Shown one piece after another: positions 19,014 to 28,428 of a stretch of 64,000 nt of DNA (the stretch's first letter is position 1; every line of letters starts with the position of its first letter). The notes below the pieces were generated by a model, which saw only the letters and a list, made by a program, of their open reading frames with translations, searched no databases and was not told the origin of the DNA. The stretch covers positions 2,604,001 through 2,668,000 of the forward strand of contig NZ_CP101990.1 in the NCBI RefSeq assembly GCF_024508295.1, written 5' to 3'. The position numbers and the translations under genes are program-made. Source of the stretch: Aeromicrobium duanguangcaii. Lineage in GTDB: Bacteria; Actinomycetota; Actinomycetes; Propionibacteriales; Nocardioidaceae.

Positions 19014-20660
19014 TCAGGAGTCCTCGTCCCGGCGCACCTCGATGCTCAGCTGATCGGCGTCCAGCCGGGCGAGCATCCGGCGCAGCGCGGCACTGCTGTA
19101 GGTGCCGTCCGTGCGCTCGTGCAGCAGCACCTCCCGCTGGCGCTTGATGATGCGCAGGCGCAGGTCGTTGATGACGTCACGGTCGTACGGCTCGTCCTCG
19201 GACCGCTGGGTGATCCGGTCGCGCAGGCTCCTCAGCTGCGGCGACAGGTCCGCGTCGTCCATGACGTCGCGAGCCGTCCCGAGCATGAGGGCGTCGAGCC
19301 GCTCCCACTCGTCGGCGTCCTCCGGCTCGCTGCCGGCCAGGCCGAGCAGCCGCACGAGCATGCCGAGCGTGCCGCCCTGCACGATCAGGGACGCCAGCGC
19401 CACGAAGAACGCCACCAGCACCAGCAGCGAGCGGCCCTCCGTGTCCGTCGGCAACGTCTGCGCCGCGGCCAGGGTGACGACGCCGCGCATGCCGGCCCAG
19501 ATCAGCACGACGCCCTCGCGGCGGCCGAAGCGGTACGTCTCGTAGAAGTCGACGTCGGCCGAGGCCCGCCGCAACCGCCGGCGGTGCTGGGCGGCGCGCG
19601 GGTGCCGGCTCTTCTCGACCTTCGAGGCCCACTCGTCGATCGCCTCGCGCACCTGCGGCGACCGCCGCTCACGGCGCTGCTCCATGATCACGATGACGGC
19701 CGTGTACACGGCACGGATGGCCAGGACCACCACCAGACCCGCGGCCGCGAGCCCCACCGCCCGGAGCACGCCGCCGTCCGTGGTCTCCTCGACGTCCTCG
19801 ATCAGGGCCGAGACCTCCAGGCCCATGATCAGGAAGATCACGCCCTCCACGAGCAGCTCGATCGTGCGCCAGTTCTGGCGATCGGACAGTCGCTGCTGCG
19901 GCCCGAGTCGCGACGCCTGCCGCCGTCCCGTGACCAGGCCGGCCGTCACGGCCGCGACCAGCCCGGACGCGCCGAGGTGCTCTGCGGGCAGGAACGCCAG
20001 GAAGGGCACGGTGAAGGAGATCGCCGTCGTGACGGCGGGATCGGCCAGCCGCGCCCGCAGGAGCAGCACGAGCGTCCCGACCGCCCAGCCGATCCCCACG
20101 GCGCCGACGACGGCCCACACGAAGTCGCCGAGCACCCCGCTGACGCTGACGCCGGCGCCCGTCGCCGCCACGGCGGACCGGAGCACGACCAGCGCGGTGG
20201 CGTCGTTCAGCAGGCTCTCGCCCTCCAGCACCGTGACGACGCGCGCGGGCACCCCGAGTCGCCGTGCGATCGACGTGGCCACCGCGTCGGTGGGGCTGAC
20301 GATGGCGCCCAGCGCGACGGCCATCGGGTAGTCGATGCCGTCGATCAGCAGGACGAACACGCCACCGAGGGCCAGCGAGCTGACGACCACCAGCAGGACC
20401 GACAATCCGCTGATCGTCCGGAAGTCGCGCCGGAAGTCCATCGTCGGCATGTTGACCGCGGTGGAGTAGAGCAGCGGCGGCAACAACCCGGCCAGGATCA
20501 GCTCGGGATCGAGCACGAAGTCCGGGGTGAACGGGAGCAGGCTGACGATCATGCCCAGCGCCAGCAGCACGAGCGGAGCCGCCGTGCCGATCCGCGGAGC
20601 GAGGACCGAGGCTGCCGTGATCGCCACGACGACGAGCACGGCGATCTGGATCGACTCCAT
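19014..20660 (-). CDS. Na+/H+ antiporter, CPA1 (NhaP) family
   Basis: 548 aa: about twelve membrane spans in residues 1-420 and a cytoplasmic tail of about 110 residues. CPA1 transport motifs are present: SPTDA at 122-126 and ESLLNDATALV with Asn152-Asp153. A long basic cytoplasmic loop sits near 320-365. It exchanges Na+ or K+ for H+ at the plasma membrane. The ATG has TACGCT (20668-20673) 7 bases upstream. Confidence 0.93.
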   Translation of the reverse strand: MESIQIAVLVVVAITAASVLAPRIGTAAPLVLLALGMIVSLLPFTPDFVLDPELILAGLLPPLLYSTAVNMPTMDFRRDFRTISGLSVLLVVVSSLALGGVFVLLIDGIDYPMAVALGAIVSPTDAVATSIARRLGVPARVVTVLEGESLLNDATALVVLRSAVAATGAGVSVSGVLGDFVWAVVGAVGIGWAVGTLVLLLRARLADPAVTTAISFTVPFLAFLPAEHLGASGLVAAVTAGLVTGRRQASRLGPQQRLSDRQNWRTIELLVEGVIFLIMGLEVSALIEDVEETTDGGVLRAVGLAAAGLVVVLAIRAVYTAVIVIMEQRRERRSPQVREAIDEWASKVEKSRHPRAAQHRRRLRRASADVDFYETYRFGRREGVVLIWAGMRGVVTLAAAQTLPTDTEGRSLLVLVAFFVALASLIVQGGTLGMLVRLLGLAGSEPEDADEWERLDALMLGTARDVMDDADLSPQLRSLRDRITQRSEDEPYDRDVINDLRLRIIKRQREVLLHERTDGTYSSAALRRMLARLDADQLSIEVRRDEDS

Positions 20661-20689
20661 GGCCGCCAGCGTAGGCCCGGGGCCGAGCG

Positions 20690-21739
20690 TCAGCCCAGCA
20701 TGTCGCGCACGAGCGGCGCCACCTCGGCGCCGTACAGCTCGATGCTGCGCATCAGCTGCTCGTGCGGCATCGCGCCGTTGGCGTACTTCAGGTCGAAGCG
20801 GCTGACGCCCAGCGCCTGCATGTTGGTGGCGATCTTGCGGGCCACCGTCTCGGGCGAGCCGACGTGGAGCGCGCCCTCGGGGCTGGCGTCGCGCTCGAAC
20901 TGGATCCGGGTGGTGGGAGGCCAGCCGCGCTCACGGCCGATGCGGTCACGCTGGGCCTGGAAGTGGCCGAAGAGCTCGTCGCGCGCCTGCTCGTCGGTCG
21001 GCGCCACATGGCCCGGCGAGTGCATGCCGATCGGCAGCGGATCGGCGCCCTCGGCGGCCAGCAGGTCGCGGTAGTAGTTCGCCAGCGGCACGAACTGCGC
21101 GGGCGGCCCGCCGATGATCGCGAGCATGAGCGGCAGGCGGTAGTGCGCCGCCCGCACGACCGACTGCGGCGTGCCGCCGACGCCGATCCAGACCTTGAGC
21201 CGTCCCGACTCGGTGGGCGGGTAGACGCGCTGGTCCGTCAGCGGCGGGCGGATCGTGCCCGACCACGTCACCGGCTCCTCGGCCAGCAGCGCCGTGAACA
21301 GGTCGAGCTTCTCGGCGAACAGGCGCTCGTAGTCGGCCAGCTCGAAGCCGAACAGCGGGAAGGACTCGGTGAACGACCCCCGGCCGAGGATGACCTCGGC
21401 GCGACCGGTCGAGAGCGCGTCGAGGGTCGAGAAGCGCTCGAAGACCCGGATCGGGTCGTCGGAGCTGAGCACCGTCACGGCCGAGCCCAGACGGATCCGC
21501 TCGGTGCGCGAGGCGATCGCCGCCAGAACGACGTCCGGGGCGGTGATCGCGAAGTCGTCGCGGTGGTGCTCGCCCAGTCCGATGAAGCTGAGCCCCACCT
21601 GGTCGGCGAGCACGGCCTGGTCGACGACCTGCCGCAGCACGACCGCGTGGTGCAGCGGGGCTCCGTCGGGGCCGACGGTGACGTCACCGAAGGTGTCCAG
21701 GCCCAGCTCGACGGCCGCGGGATCGATGCTCGTGGTCAT
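20690..21739 (-). CDS. LLM class flavin-dependent oxidoreductase
   Basis: 349 aa, a luciferase-like TIM barrel. Features include GLGEHHRDDFAITAPDVVLAAIA, GSAVTVLSSDDPIRVFE and GRAEVILGRGSFTESFPLFG, the F420/FMN-binding pattern of this family. The substrate is unknown. TAGGCT (21746-21751) lies 6 bases before the ATG. It sits upstream of and parallel to the antiporter gene. Confidence 0.9.
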   Translation of the reverse strand: MTTSIDPAAVELGLDTFGDVTVGPDGAPLHHAVVLRQVVDQAVLADQVGLSFIGLGEHHRDDFAITAPDVVLAAIASRTERIRLGSAVTVLSSDDPIRVFERFSTLDALSTGRAEVILGRGSFTESFPLFGFELADYERLFAEKLDLFTALLAEEPVTWSGTIRPPLTDQRVYPPTESGRLKVWIGVGGTPQSVVRAAHYRLPLMLAIIGGPPAQFVPLANYYRDLLAAEGADPLPIGMHSPGHVAPTDEQARDELFGHFQAQRDRIGRERGWPPTTRIQFERDASPEGALHVGSPETVARKIATNMQALGVSRFDLKYANGAMPHEQLMRSIELYGAEVAPLVRDMLG

Positions 21740-21771
21740 CGCCCCAGCCTAGTGCCGGGCCACTGCCCGAC

Positions 21772-22215
21772 TCAGCGCCAGCGGCGGATGCTGTAGACCA
21801 GCAGCGCCAGCGCGATGAGGTCCGAGAACCAGATGCCGATCGCGCCGACCCAGCCGGCGGCGGGCAGCTGGGGGCCGAAGCCGACGCCGAGGATCTCGAA
21901 CTCGGGGATCTCGGGCGAGAGGAACCAGACCAGTCCCACGGCAGCGACCCAGATGATGCCCAGGATGCTGACCAGGATGCGCGGAATGGTGGCGACGCCG
22001 TACTTGGCGGCCTCCATGGCCTTCTCCTCGAGCGGCTCGACGAGCCGGTCGGCCCACGTGTAGTGGCGGGCCAGCAGGACGATGCCACCGAACATCCCGA
22101 GCAGGCCGGGACCGGGCATGACCAGCATGACGATGCCCAGGACGACCAGGGTCCAGCCCAGCGCCTCGGAGCCCGTGCGCTGGAACCAGCCCCGCACGCG
22201 TGCGCCGAACGTCAT
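21772..22215 (-). CDS. PGPGW-type transmembrane protein (TIGR02611-like)
   Basis: 147 aa with about four membrane spans. The first part has VMPGPGLLGMFGGIVLLARH, the PGPG signature of this small family. Basic and amphipathic segments follow. The function is unknown. The ATG at 22215 is chosen because the 48 residues upstream in frame are low-complexity shadow. Confidence 0.82.
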   Translation of the reverse strand: MTFGARVRGWFQRTGSEALGWTLVVLGIVMLVMPGPGLLGMFGGIVLLARHYTWADRLVEPLEEKAMEAAKYGVATIPRILVSILGIIWVAAVGLVWFLSPEIPEFEILGVGFGPQLPAAGWVGAIGIWFSDLIALALLVYSIRRWR

Positions 22216-22270
22216 GGCGCAAGCATGCCAGTCGAGCCGCAGCCCCAGTCCCGGCCAGGACGGGTGCGAC

Positions 22271-22957
22271 TCACCGCGAGACGAAGATGTGAGCGGCGGC
22301 CTCGGCGTCGATCTCGGCCGTCTCGGACTGACGCGCGACGACGAGCCCGTCATGGCCACGCGAGGCCAGGACGTCGTTGCCCGGCAGCGCGCCGACGCGG
22401 CGCAGCACCGACATGACCTCGGTGTCCTTCTGCAGCTCCTCGGCGATCCGGCGCACGACCACGCGCACCGGCTCCTCGCCGATCGCGGCGGTCAGCAGCG
22501 ACTGCACGCCGTCGAGGAACTCGATGGGGGTGCCGTCCTGGCCCAGCTCGCCCAGGCCGGGGATCGGGTTGCCGTACGGCGACTCGGTCGGGTGGCCCAG
22601 CAGCTCGATGAGCCGGCGCTCGACCTGCTCGGACATCACGTGCTCCCAGCGACACGCCTCCTCGTGGACGTACTCGATCTCCAGACCGATGACGTCGGTG
22701 AGCAGACGCTCGGCGAGCCGGTGCTTGCGCATGACCCGGATGGCCAGCGATCGGCCCCGCTCGGAGAGCTCGAGGTGACGGTCGCCCTCGACCGTCAGCA
22801 GTCCGTCGCGCTCCATGCGCGCCACCGTCTGGCTGACCGTCGGGCCGCTCTGGTGGAGTCGTTCGGCGATCCGCGCGCGCAGCGGGATGATCCCCTCCTC
22901 CTCCAGCTCGAAGATGGTCCTCAGGTACATCTCGGTGGTGTCGATGAGCTCGCTCAC
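22271..22957 (-). CDS. ideR: Iron-dependent transcriptional repressor, DtxR/IdeR family
   Basis: 228 aa. With the GTG at 22957 as Met1, every DtxR metal ligand falls at its classical number: Met10, His79, Glu83, His98, Cys102, Glu105, His106. This both identifies the protein and fixes the start. The N-terminal winged helix reads QSGPTVSQTVARMERDGLL, and a C-terminal SH3-like domain follows. With Fe(II) bound it should repress iron-uptake genes. AACAAT (22964-22969) lies 6 bases upstream. It is divergent from the photolyase gene. Confidence 0.95.
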   Translation of the reverse strand: MSELIDTTEMYLRTIFELEEEGIIPLRARIAERLHQSGPTVSQTVARMERDGLLTVEGDRHLELSERGRSLAIRVMRKHRLAERLLTDVIGLEIEYVHEEACRWEHVMSEQVERRLIELLGHPTESPYGNPIPGLGELGQDGTPIEFLDGVQSLLTAAIGEEPVRVVVRRIAEELQKDTEVMSVLRRVGALPGNDVLASRGHDGLVVARQSETAEIDAEAAAHIFVSR

Positions 22958-23035
22958 GCGGCCATTGTTCCATGCTGGGACCAATCCCAGGTCCGCCGAC
23001 CTGCGGCCCGCTCACCCGCGCGAGAGGATGCACGC

Positions 23036-24382
23036 ATGCCCGTCGCGCTGATGTGGTTCCGCGCCGACCTGCGGTTGCGCGATCACCTGGCGTTGCAGGC
23101 GGCCGTCGCCGCGGGCGCGGACGGCGTCGTGCCCGTGTTCGTCCTCGACGACCACCTCGACGTGACGAGGATGCCGGTGCGCGGCGCCTACCTGGCGCGG
23201 CTGCTCGCGGAGCTCGACGAGCGGATCGGCGGGCTGCACCTCGTCCGGGGCCGGCCGGAGGTCGAGATCCCCCGGCTGGCGCGGCAGACCGGCACCTCGA
23301 GCGTGCACGTGACTGCCGCCCACACCCCCTACGGGCTGCGCCGCGACCAGGCGGTCGCCGAGGCTCTCGGTGACGTCCCGCTCGTGCGCACGGGCTCGGG
23401 CTACGCCGTGGATCCGGGCACGATCAGGAAGTCCGACGGCACGGCCTATCGCGTCTTCACTCCCTTCTTCCGGTCGTGGCAGGGCCACGGTGCCGCACCG
23501 CCGGCGGAGGCGGTGGATCCCGCGACCGTGCCGTGGCTGCGGCCCGCCGGCGGCACCGCCCTGCCGGAGGTCGATCCGCCGGCCGGCGTGACGCTCCCGC
23601 CCGTCGGGGAGCCCGCCGCCCTCGAGCACTGGACCCGATGGCTCGACGACCATGTCGACGCCTACGCGGCGGAGCGCGACCGGCCGGACCTCGACACGAC
23701 CTCGAGGATGTCGGTGCACCTGAAGTGGGGCACGGTGCATCCACGCACCCTGCTGGCCGACCTGGCCGAGCGCGGCACCGACGGCGCACGTGCCTACGAG
23801 CGGCAGCTGGCCTTCCGCGAGTTCTACGCCGACGTGCTGCACGAGCGGCCGGACACGGCCCACGGCTACTACGACCGCCGCTACGAGCAGATGCAGTACG
23901 ACGAGCCCGCGGGCGACTTCGAGGCGTGGAAGCAGGGCCGCACCGGCTTTCCGTTCATCGACGCCGGGATGCGCCAGCTGCTCGCCGAGGGGTGGATGCA
24001 CAACCGGCTGCGGATGGCGGTGGCCAGCTTCCTGGTCAAGGACCTGCACCTGGAGTGGACGCACGGCGCCGACTGGTTCCTCGAACGGCTCGTCGACGCC
24101 GACCTGGCGAGCAACCAGCACGGCTGGCAGTGGGTCGCGGGCTGCGGCACGGACGCCGCTCCCTACTTCCGCGTCTTCAACCCGGTCGGCCAGGGGCGTC
24201 GCCTCGACCCCGACGGGACCTACGTCCGGCGCTGGGTTCCCGAGCTGCGCGACGTGCCGGGTGCGGCCGTCCACGAGCCCTGGACCCTCGACGCGCCGCC
24301 GGCCGACTATCCCCCGCCGCTGGTCGACCACGCCCAGGAGCGCGCCGAGGCACTGCGCCGGCACGCCGACCTCGGGCGATAG
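23036..24382 (+). CDS. Deoxyribodipyrimidine photolyase (CPD class I)
   Basis: 448 aa. It repairs UV pyrimidine dimers using FADH2 and light. The N-terminal antenna domain begins MPVALMWFRADLRLRDHLAL. The C-terminal FAD domain has RQLAFREFYADVL, TGFPFIDAGMRQL, WMHNRLRMAVASFLVKDL, and the Trp-rich NQHGWQWVAGCGTDAAPYFR. A frame-open extension upstream to 22082 is shadow of the regulator gene. GAGGAT (23024-23029) lies 6 bases before the ATG. The symbol phr/phrB would apply. Confidence 0.95.
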   Translation: MPVALMWFRADLRLRDHLALQAAVAAGADGVVPVFVLDDHLDVTRMPVRGAYLARLLAELDERIGGLHLVRGRPEVEIPRLARQTGTSSVHVTAAHTPYGLRRDQAVAEALGDVPLVRTGSGYAVDPGTIRKSDGTAYRVFTPFFRSWQGHGAAPPAEAVDPATVPWLRPAGGTALPEVDPPAGVTLPPVGEPAALEHWTRWLDDHVDAYAAERDRPDLDTTSRMSVHLKWGTVHPRTLLADLAERGTDGARAYERQLAFREFYADVLHERPDTAHGYYDRRYEQMQYDEPAGDFEAWKQGRTGFPFIDAGMRQLLAEGWMHNRLRMAVASFLVKDLHLEWTHGADWFLERLVDADLASNQHGWQWVAGCGTDAAPYFRVFNPVGQGRRLDPDGTYVRRWVPELRDVPGAAVHEPWTLDAPPADYPPPLVDHAQERAEALRRHADLGR

Positions 24383-24385
24383 CGT
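24380..24385 (+). promoter_or_regulatory. Probable -10 element for the leaderless gene at 24392
   Basis: TAGCGT overlaps the photolyase stop codon (its first T is in TAG) and ends 6 bases before the ATG. Confidence 0.45.
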
Positions 24386-24391
24386 CGACGC

Positions 24392-25111
24392 ATGGTCACC
24401 ATCGCGCGCCAGTTCAACGGTCCCCCCGACTCCGGCAACGGCGGTTGGGTCAGCGGTCTGGTCGCCGAGGCGTGGCTCGGTCAGGGTCACGAGGGCCCGA
24501 CGACGTCGCGCCTGCGGATGCCCCCGCCGCTGGAGACTCCCCTGGCCTGGGAGCACGACACCGACGAGACCCGTCTGATGACCCACGGCGGCGCCGTCGT
24601 GGGCACCGCGGGTCCCGGCGCGTTCACCCGTGAGCCGCCCCCGTTCGCCGACGCCGAGACGGTCGCGTCCGGGCTCAAGGCCTACCCCGGCTTCACGACG
24701 CACCCGTTCGACCAGTGCTTCACGTGCGGCACCGCGCGCGGCGAGGGGGACGGCCTGCGGATCTTCAGCGGCCCGGTGGGCGACGACCTGACCGCTGCGC
24801 CCTGGCACGTGCACGAGTCGTTCGCCGGCGCCGACGGCACGGTCGGCACGCCGATCGCATGGGCCGCCCTGGACTGCCCCGGCGGATGGGCAGCCGACTT
24901 CTCGGCGCAGCCGATGGTGCTCGGCACGATGACGGCCGAGGTGTACGCCTCCCCCGTCGCCGGCCGGACCTATCACGCCGTCGGGCACCTGGCCCGCCAC
25001 GAGGGCCGCAAGTTCTTCACCGGCACCGCGCTCTACACGCCCGAGGGCGAGCTCGTCGGCCGCTCCGAGCAGGTCTGGATCCAGATCGACCTGGCCACGT
25101 TCGGCAGCTGA
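24392..25111 (+). CDS. Hypothetical protein with CFxCG motif, possible hotdog fold
   Basis: 239 aa, no signal or membrane segment. The middle has HPFDQCFTCGTARGEGDGLR, a CxxC motif followed by a Gly-rich turn. The C-terminal half alternates strands (AEVYASPVAGRTYHAVGHL, GTALYTPEGELVGRSEQVW), as in hotdog thioesterase-like folds. I believe it is a conserved actinobacterial protein without an assigned role. It starts 9 bases after the photolyase stop. Confidence 0.75.
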   Translation: MVTIARQFNGPPDSGNGGWVSGLVAEAWLGQGHEGPTTSRLRMPPPLETPLAWEHDTDETRLMTHGGAVVGTAGPGAFTREPPPFADAETVASGLKAYPGFTTHPFDQCFTCGTARGEGDGLRIFSGPVGDDLTAAPWHVHESFAGADGTVGTPIAWAALDCPGGWAADFSAQPMVLGTMTAEVYASPVAGRTYHAVGHLARHEGRKFFTGTALYTPEGELVGRSEQVWIQIDLATFGS

Positions 25112-25128
25112 CCCGTCCCTCCCCCCTC

Positions 25129-25193
25129 CCCAGATTTGCTCCCCTCCCGACGTTTCACTGCTCCTGAAAGGGAGAAACAGGAGCAAATCTGGG
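25129..25193. repeat. 65-base interrupted palindrome between convergent genes
   Basis: CCCAGATTTGCTCC (25129-25142) and its exact complement (25180-25193) form a 14-bp outer stem. Inside, GTTTC (25152-25156) pairs with GAAAC (25174-25178), and CTCC with GGAG around the tip. It lies between the stops at 25111 and 25197. It can serve both genes as a terminator, but its AT-rich outer arms are unlike the other terminators here. Confidence 0.7.
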
Positions 25194-25196
25194 AGG

Positions 25197-26462
25197 TCAG
25201 GGGGTCGGATGACGGCCGTCGTAGGCGAGGAACCTACGGCGCAGGGTCACCGAGAGCAGCACGCCGGCGATGCACAGCCCGCCGCCGACGACCATCGCCC
25301 ACGGCGCCCCGGTGAGCTCGGCCAGCGAGCCGATCATGAAGTCGCCCAGGCGCGGCCCGCCGGCGACGACGACGATGAACAGGCCCTGCATGCGCCCGCG
25401 CATCTGGTCGGGGGCCGCCGTCTGCAGGATCGTCGAGCGGTAGGCCGCGCTGATCATGTCGGCGGCGCCGGACAGCGCCAGGCACGTCACCGCGAGCCAG
25501 AGCAGTCCGGGCAGGCCGATCGCCGAGAAGCCCGCCGCCGCGACGCTCGCCCCGTAGACGACGATCGCCACCACGATCGCGATCCCGTGCCGGTGCACCC
25601 GGCTGACCCAGCCCGAGACCACGAACGCCGCCAGCGACCCGATCGCCGGGGAGGCCTGCAAGAGGCCGAGGGACGACGCGCCCGCGTCACCGCTCTGTGA
25701 CGTGGCGTAGACCGTGGCGGCCAGCGCCGGGAACAGGGCGCGCGGCTGCGCGAACACCATGGCGCACAGGTCGACGACGAACGACATCGCGATGTTGGGC
25801 GCGGTGCGCAGGAAGCGCAGCCCTTCGACGACCGATCGCAGGCCGGGCACCGGCATCGGCGTCGCCGGCGGCAGCGCGGGCAGGCGCAGGACCGAGTAGA
25901 GCGCCGCGACGTAGAGCAGCGCGTCGACGACATAGGCCGCCTCGACACCGCGCCAGGCGATCAGGACGCCGCCGAGCAGCGGGCCGACCGTGAACGACAG
26001 GTTGGTGGCGGCCATCCCCAGCGCATTGGCCGCCGGCAGCAGGTGCGCCGGCAGCAGCTGCGGCAGCATCGCGGCGCGGGCCGGGTTGTTGACCGCGAAG
26101 AACAGGGCCTGCACCGCGACGACGCCGTAGAGGAAGCCCACCGACTCCAGACCCGCGACGCTGTGGGCCACGAGCGCGATCGAGGAGATCCACAGCCCCA
26201 TCGCCGACGCGAGCGCCACCGTGCGCCGGTCGAAGGCGTCCACGAGCGCCCCTCCGTACAGCCCGCCGATCACCAGCGGCAGCAGGCCCGCCAGCCCGAC
26301 CAGGCCGACCGAGAACGACGACTCGGTCAGCAGCCAGACCTCCCACGCGATCGCGACGACCGACATCTGCTGGCCGAAGCCCGAGACCGCCTGCCCGATC
26401 CACAGCCTCCGGTAGGCGGCCGAGGCGCGCAGGGGGCGCAGGTCGGTCAACACGTTCCGCAC
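25197..26462 (-). CDS. MFS transporter (enterobactin exporter/EntS-like)
   Basis: 421 aa with twelve predicted spans. The MFS loop motif GALVDAFDRRTVALAS (D-R-R in loop 2-3) and RGRMQGLFIVVV in the second half are as in the EntS/MFS_3 group, which exports siderophores or drugs. The IdeR regulator is about 2 kb away, but no siderophore genes are here. The GTG has TAGGCT (26469-26474) 6 bases upstream. Confidence 0.9.
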   Translation of the reverse strand: MRNVLTDLRPLRASAAYRRLWIGQAVSGFGQQMSVVAIAWEVWLLTESSFSVGLVGLAGLLPLVIGGLYGGALVDAFDRRTVALASAMGLWISSIALVAHSVAGLESVGFLYGVVAVQALFFAVNNPARAAMLPQLLPAHLLPAANALGMAATNLSFTVGPLLGGVLIAWRGVEAAYVVDALLYVAALYSVLRLPALPPATPMPVPGLRSVVEGLRFLRTAPNIAMSFVVDLCAMVFAQPRALFPALAATVYATSQSGDAGASSLGLLQASPAIGSLAAFVVSGWVSRVHRHGIAIVVAIVVYGASVAAAGFSAIGLPGLLWLAVTCLALSGAADMISAAYRSTILQTAAPDQMRGRMQGLFIVVVAGGPRLGDFMIGSLAELTGAPWAMVVGGGLCIAGVLLSVTLRRRFLAYDGRHPTP

Positions 26463-26509
26463 CGCAGCAGCCTAGGGGCGACCCTGCGTGACGGCCCGTC
26501 GTGTCCACG

Positions 26510-27148
26510 TCAGGGGGCGAGCCGGTCCCGCTCCCACCCGTCGCCGGACCGGGTGAACCGGATCCGGTCGTGCAGCCGGTTCTCGCGGCCGTGCCAGAAC
26601 TCGATGACCTCGGGGAGGATCCGGTAGCCACCCCATCCGTCGGGACGCCGCTCGGCCGCTCCGGCCGCCTCAGCCTCGGCCCAGCGGCGCTCCAGCTCGT
26701 CACGGCCGGTCACCACCTGCGACTGGGGCGACGAGGCGGCGCTGATCCGCGCGCCCTCCGGCCGGGCCAGGAAGTACGCGTCCGACTCGGCCGGATCGAG
26801 ACGCTCGACGGGACCCTCGATCCGCACCTGGCGCTGCAGCGGATGCCAGAGCAATGCGGCTGCGGCCCGCGGGTTCTCGGCCAGCTCACGGCCCTTGCGC
26901 GACTCGTAGTTGGTGAAGAAGACGGCCCCGTGCACGTCCAGCCCCTTGAGCAGGACGATCCGCACCGAGGGCGCGGCGTCCGCCGTCGCGGTGGCCACCG
27001 CCATCGCGTTCGGCTCGTGCACGCCGGCCGCCACCACCTCGGCGAGCCACGTCTGGGCGAGGGCGATCGGATCGTCCCCGGCGTCCTCGTCGGCCAGCCC
27101 GCTGCGCGCGTACTCGGTCCGCATCCGGGCCAGCTCGTCGTCCGCCAT
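26510..27148 (-). CDS. pdxH: Pyridoxamine/pyridoxine 5'-phosphate oxidase
   Basis: 212 aa, the normal length. It oxidises PNP or PMP to PLP with FMN. FMN-binding segments RIVLLKGLDVHGAVFFTNY with ESRKGREL and WGGYRILPEVIEFWHGR with NRLHDRIRF are characteristic. TACCGT (27155-27160) lies 6 bases before the ATG. It is divergent from the citrate synthase gene and supplies the cofactor used by SerC and the threonine-synthase homologue in this window. Confidence 0.96.
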   Translation of the reverse strand: MADDELARMRTEYARSGLADEDAGDDPIALAQTWLAEVVAAGVHEPNAMAVATATADAAPSVRIVLLKGLDVHGAVFFTNYESRKGRELAENPRAAAALLWHPLQRQVRIEGPVERLDPAESDAYFLARPEGARISAASSPQSQVVTGRDELERRWAEAEAAGAAERRPDGWGGYRILPEVIEFWHGRENRLHDRIRFTRSGDGWERDRLAP

Positions 27149-27249
27149 GGGTCCACGGTAGCCAGCACGAGGCCGCAGCGGGCCGTGCTACCGGCCGGTA
27201 GGGTGACCGCCCTGCTCCGAACCTGTGAGGCGCAGGGCACTATGGGGGC

Positions 27250-28365
27250 ATGACTCAAGTGCACCACGGATTGGAAGGCGTCGTAGCGTTCGAGAGCGAG
27301 ATCGCCGAACCCGACAAAGAAGGATCCGCACTCCGGTACCGCGGCGTCGACATCGACGACCTGGTCGGCCGGGTGCCGTTCGAGAAGATCTGGGGCCTGC
27401 TGGTCGACGGATCCTACGATCCCGGCCTGCCGCCGGCCGAGCCGTACCCCATCCCCGTGCACTCCGGCGACATCCGCGCCGACGTCCAGAGCGCGATCGC
27501 GCAGATGGCTCCCGTGTGGGGCCTGCGTCAGCTCTATGACATCCAGACCCCCGAAGAGGTGCGTGACGACCTCGCCCGCACCGCCGTCATGGTGCTCTCC
27601 TACGTGGCCCAGGCCGCGCGTGGCCTCGGCAAGCCGATGGTGCCCCAGGCCGAGATCGACAAGTGCGACACCATCGTCGAGCGGATGCTGACCCGCTGGC
27701 GCGGTGAGGTCAACCCCGACCACGCCAAGGCCATCGACGCCTACCTCGTGTCGGCCGCCGAGCACGGCATGAACGCCTCCACCTTCACCGCCCGCGTCAT
27801 CGCCTCCACCGGCGCCGACGTGGCCGCCGCCCTGTCCGGTGCGGTCGGCGCGATGTCGGGCCCGCTGCACGGCGGCGCCCCCTCGCGCGTCCTGCACATG
27901 ATCGAGCAGGTCGAGAAGACCGGCGACGCCACCGCGTACGTCAAGCAGCTCCTCGACTCGGGCGAGCGCCTGATGGGCTTCGGCCACCGCGTCTACCGCG
28001 CCGAGGACCCCCGCGCCCGCACGCTGCGCCGCACGGCCAAGGAGCTCAACGCTCCCCGCGCCGAGGTCGCCGAGGCGCTCGAGCAGGCCGCTCTGAAGGA
28101 GCTGCGCGAGCGTCGTCCTGACCGCGTCCTCGAGACGAACGTCGAGTTCTGGGCCGCGATCGTGCTGGACTTCGCTGAGATCCCCTCGAACATGTTCACC
28201 GCGATGTTCACGTCGGCCCGCACGGCCGGCTGGAGCGCGCACATCCTCGAGCAGTACAAGACCGGTCGCCTGATCCGCCCCTCGGCCATCTACACCGGCC
28301 CCGAGTCGCGCAAGGCCGACGAGGTCGACGGCTGGAACCCGGCCTGGGCCACGTCCAAGGCCTGA
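27250..28365 (+). CDS. Citrate synthase (short, type-II-like citrate synthase 2)
   Basis: 371 aa, the short form lacking the N-terminal extension of the NADH-sensitive type. Active-site pieces: EHGMNASTFTARVIAST (His172), GPLHGGAP (His207), LMGFGHRVYR (His246) and the later AIVLDFAEIP with the catalytic Asp region. The start is set by CACTAT (27238-27243), 6 bases before the ATG. A strong terminator follows. Together with mdh and sucCD it gives three TCA steps in this window. Other actinobacteria encode a second, long citrate synthase, so the gltA symbol is withheld. Confidence 0.95.
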   Translation: MTQVHHGLEGVVAFESEIAEPDKEGSALRYRGVDIDDLVGRVPFEKIWGLLVDGSYDPGLPPAEPYPIPVHSGDIRADVQSAIAQMAPVWGLRQLYDIQTPEEVRDDLARTAVMVLSYVAQAARGLGKPMVPQAEIDKCDTIVERMLTRWRGEVNPDHAKAIDAYLVSAAEHGMNASTFTARVIASTGADVAAALSGAVGAMSGPLHGGAPSRVLHMIEQVEKTGDATAYVKQLLDSGERLMGFGHRVYRAEDPRARTLRRTAKELNAPRAEVAEALEQAALKELRERRPDRVLETNVEFWAAIVLDFAEIPSNMFTAMFTSARTAGWSAHILEQYKTGRLIRPSAIYTGPESRKADEVDGWNPAWATSKA

Positions 28366-28380
28366 GCACCGCAGCACGAC

Positions 28381-28414
28381 ACAGCGGCCCCCGACCTCGG
28401 TCGGGGGCCGCTGT
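28381..28414. terminator. Hairpin terminator after citrate synthase
   Basis: A perfect 16-bp stem (ACAGCGGCCCCCGACC and complement) with a 2-base centre sits 15 bases past the stop and serves the convergent TagF-like gene too. Confidence 0.85.
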
Positions 28415-28428
28415 CGTGTGCGGGGAGG

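Noticed and set aside
22082-23035. Long N-terminal extension of the photolyase frame
   Set aside because: It is antisense to the DtxR and PGPGW genes; family homology begins at 23036.
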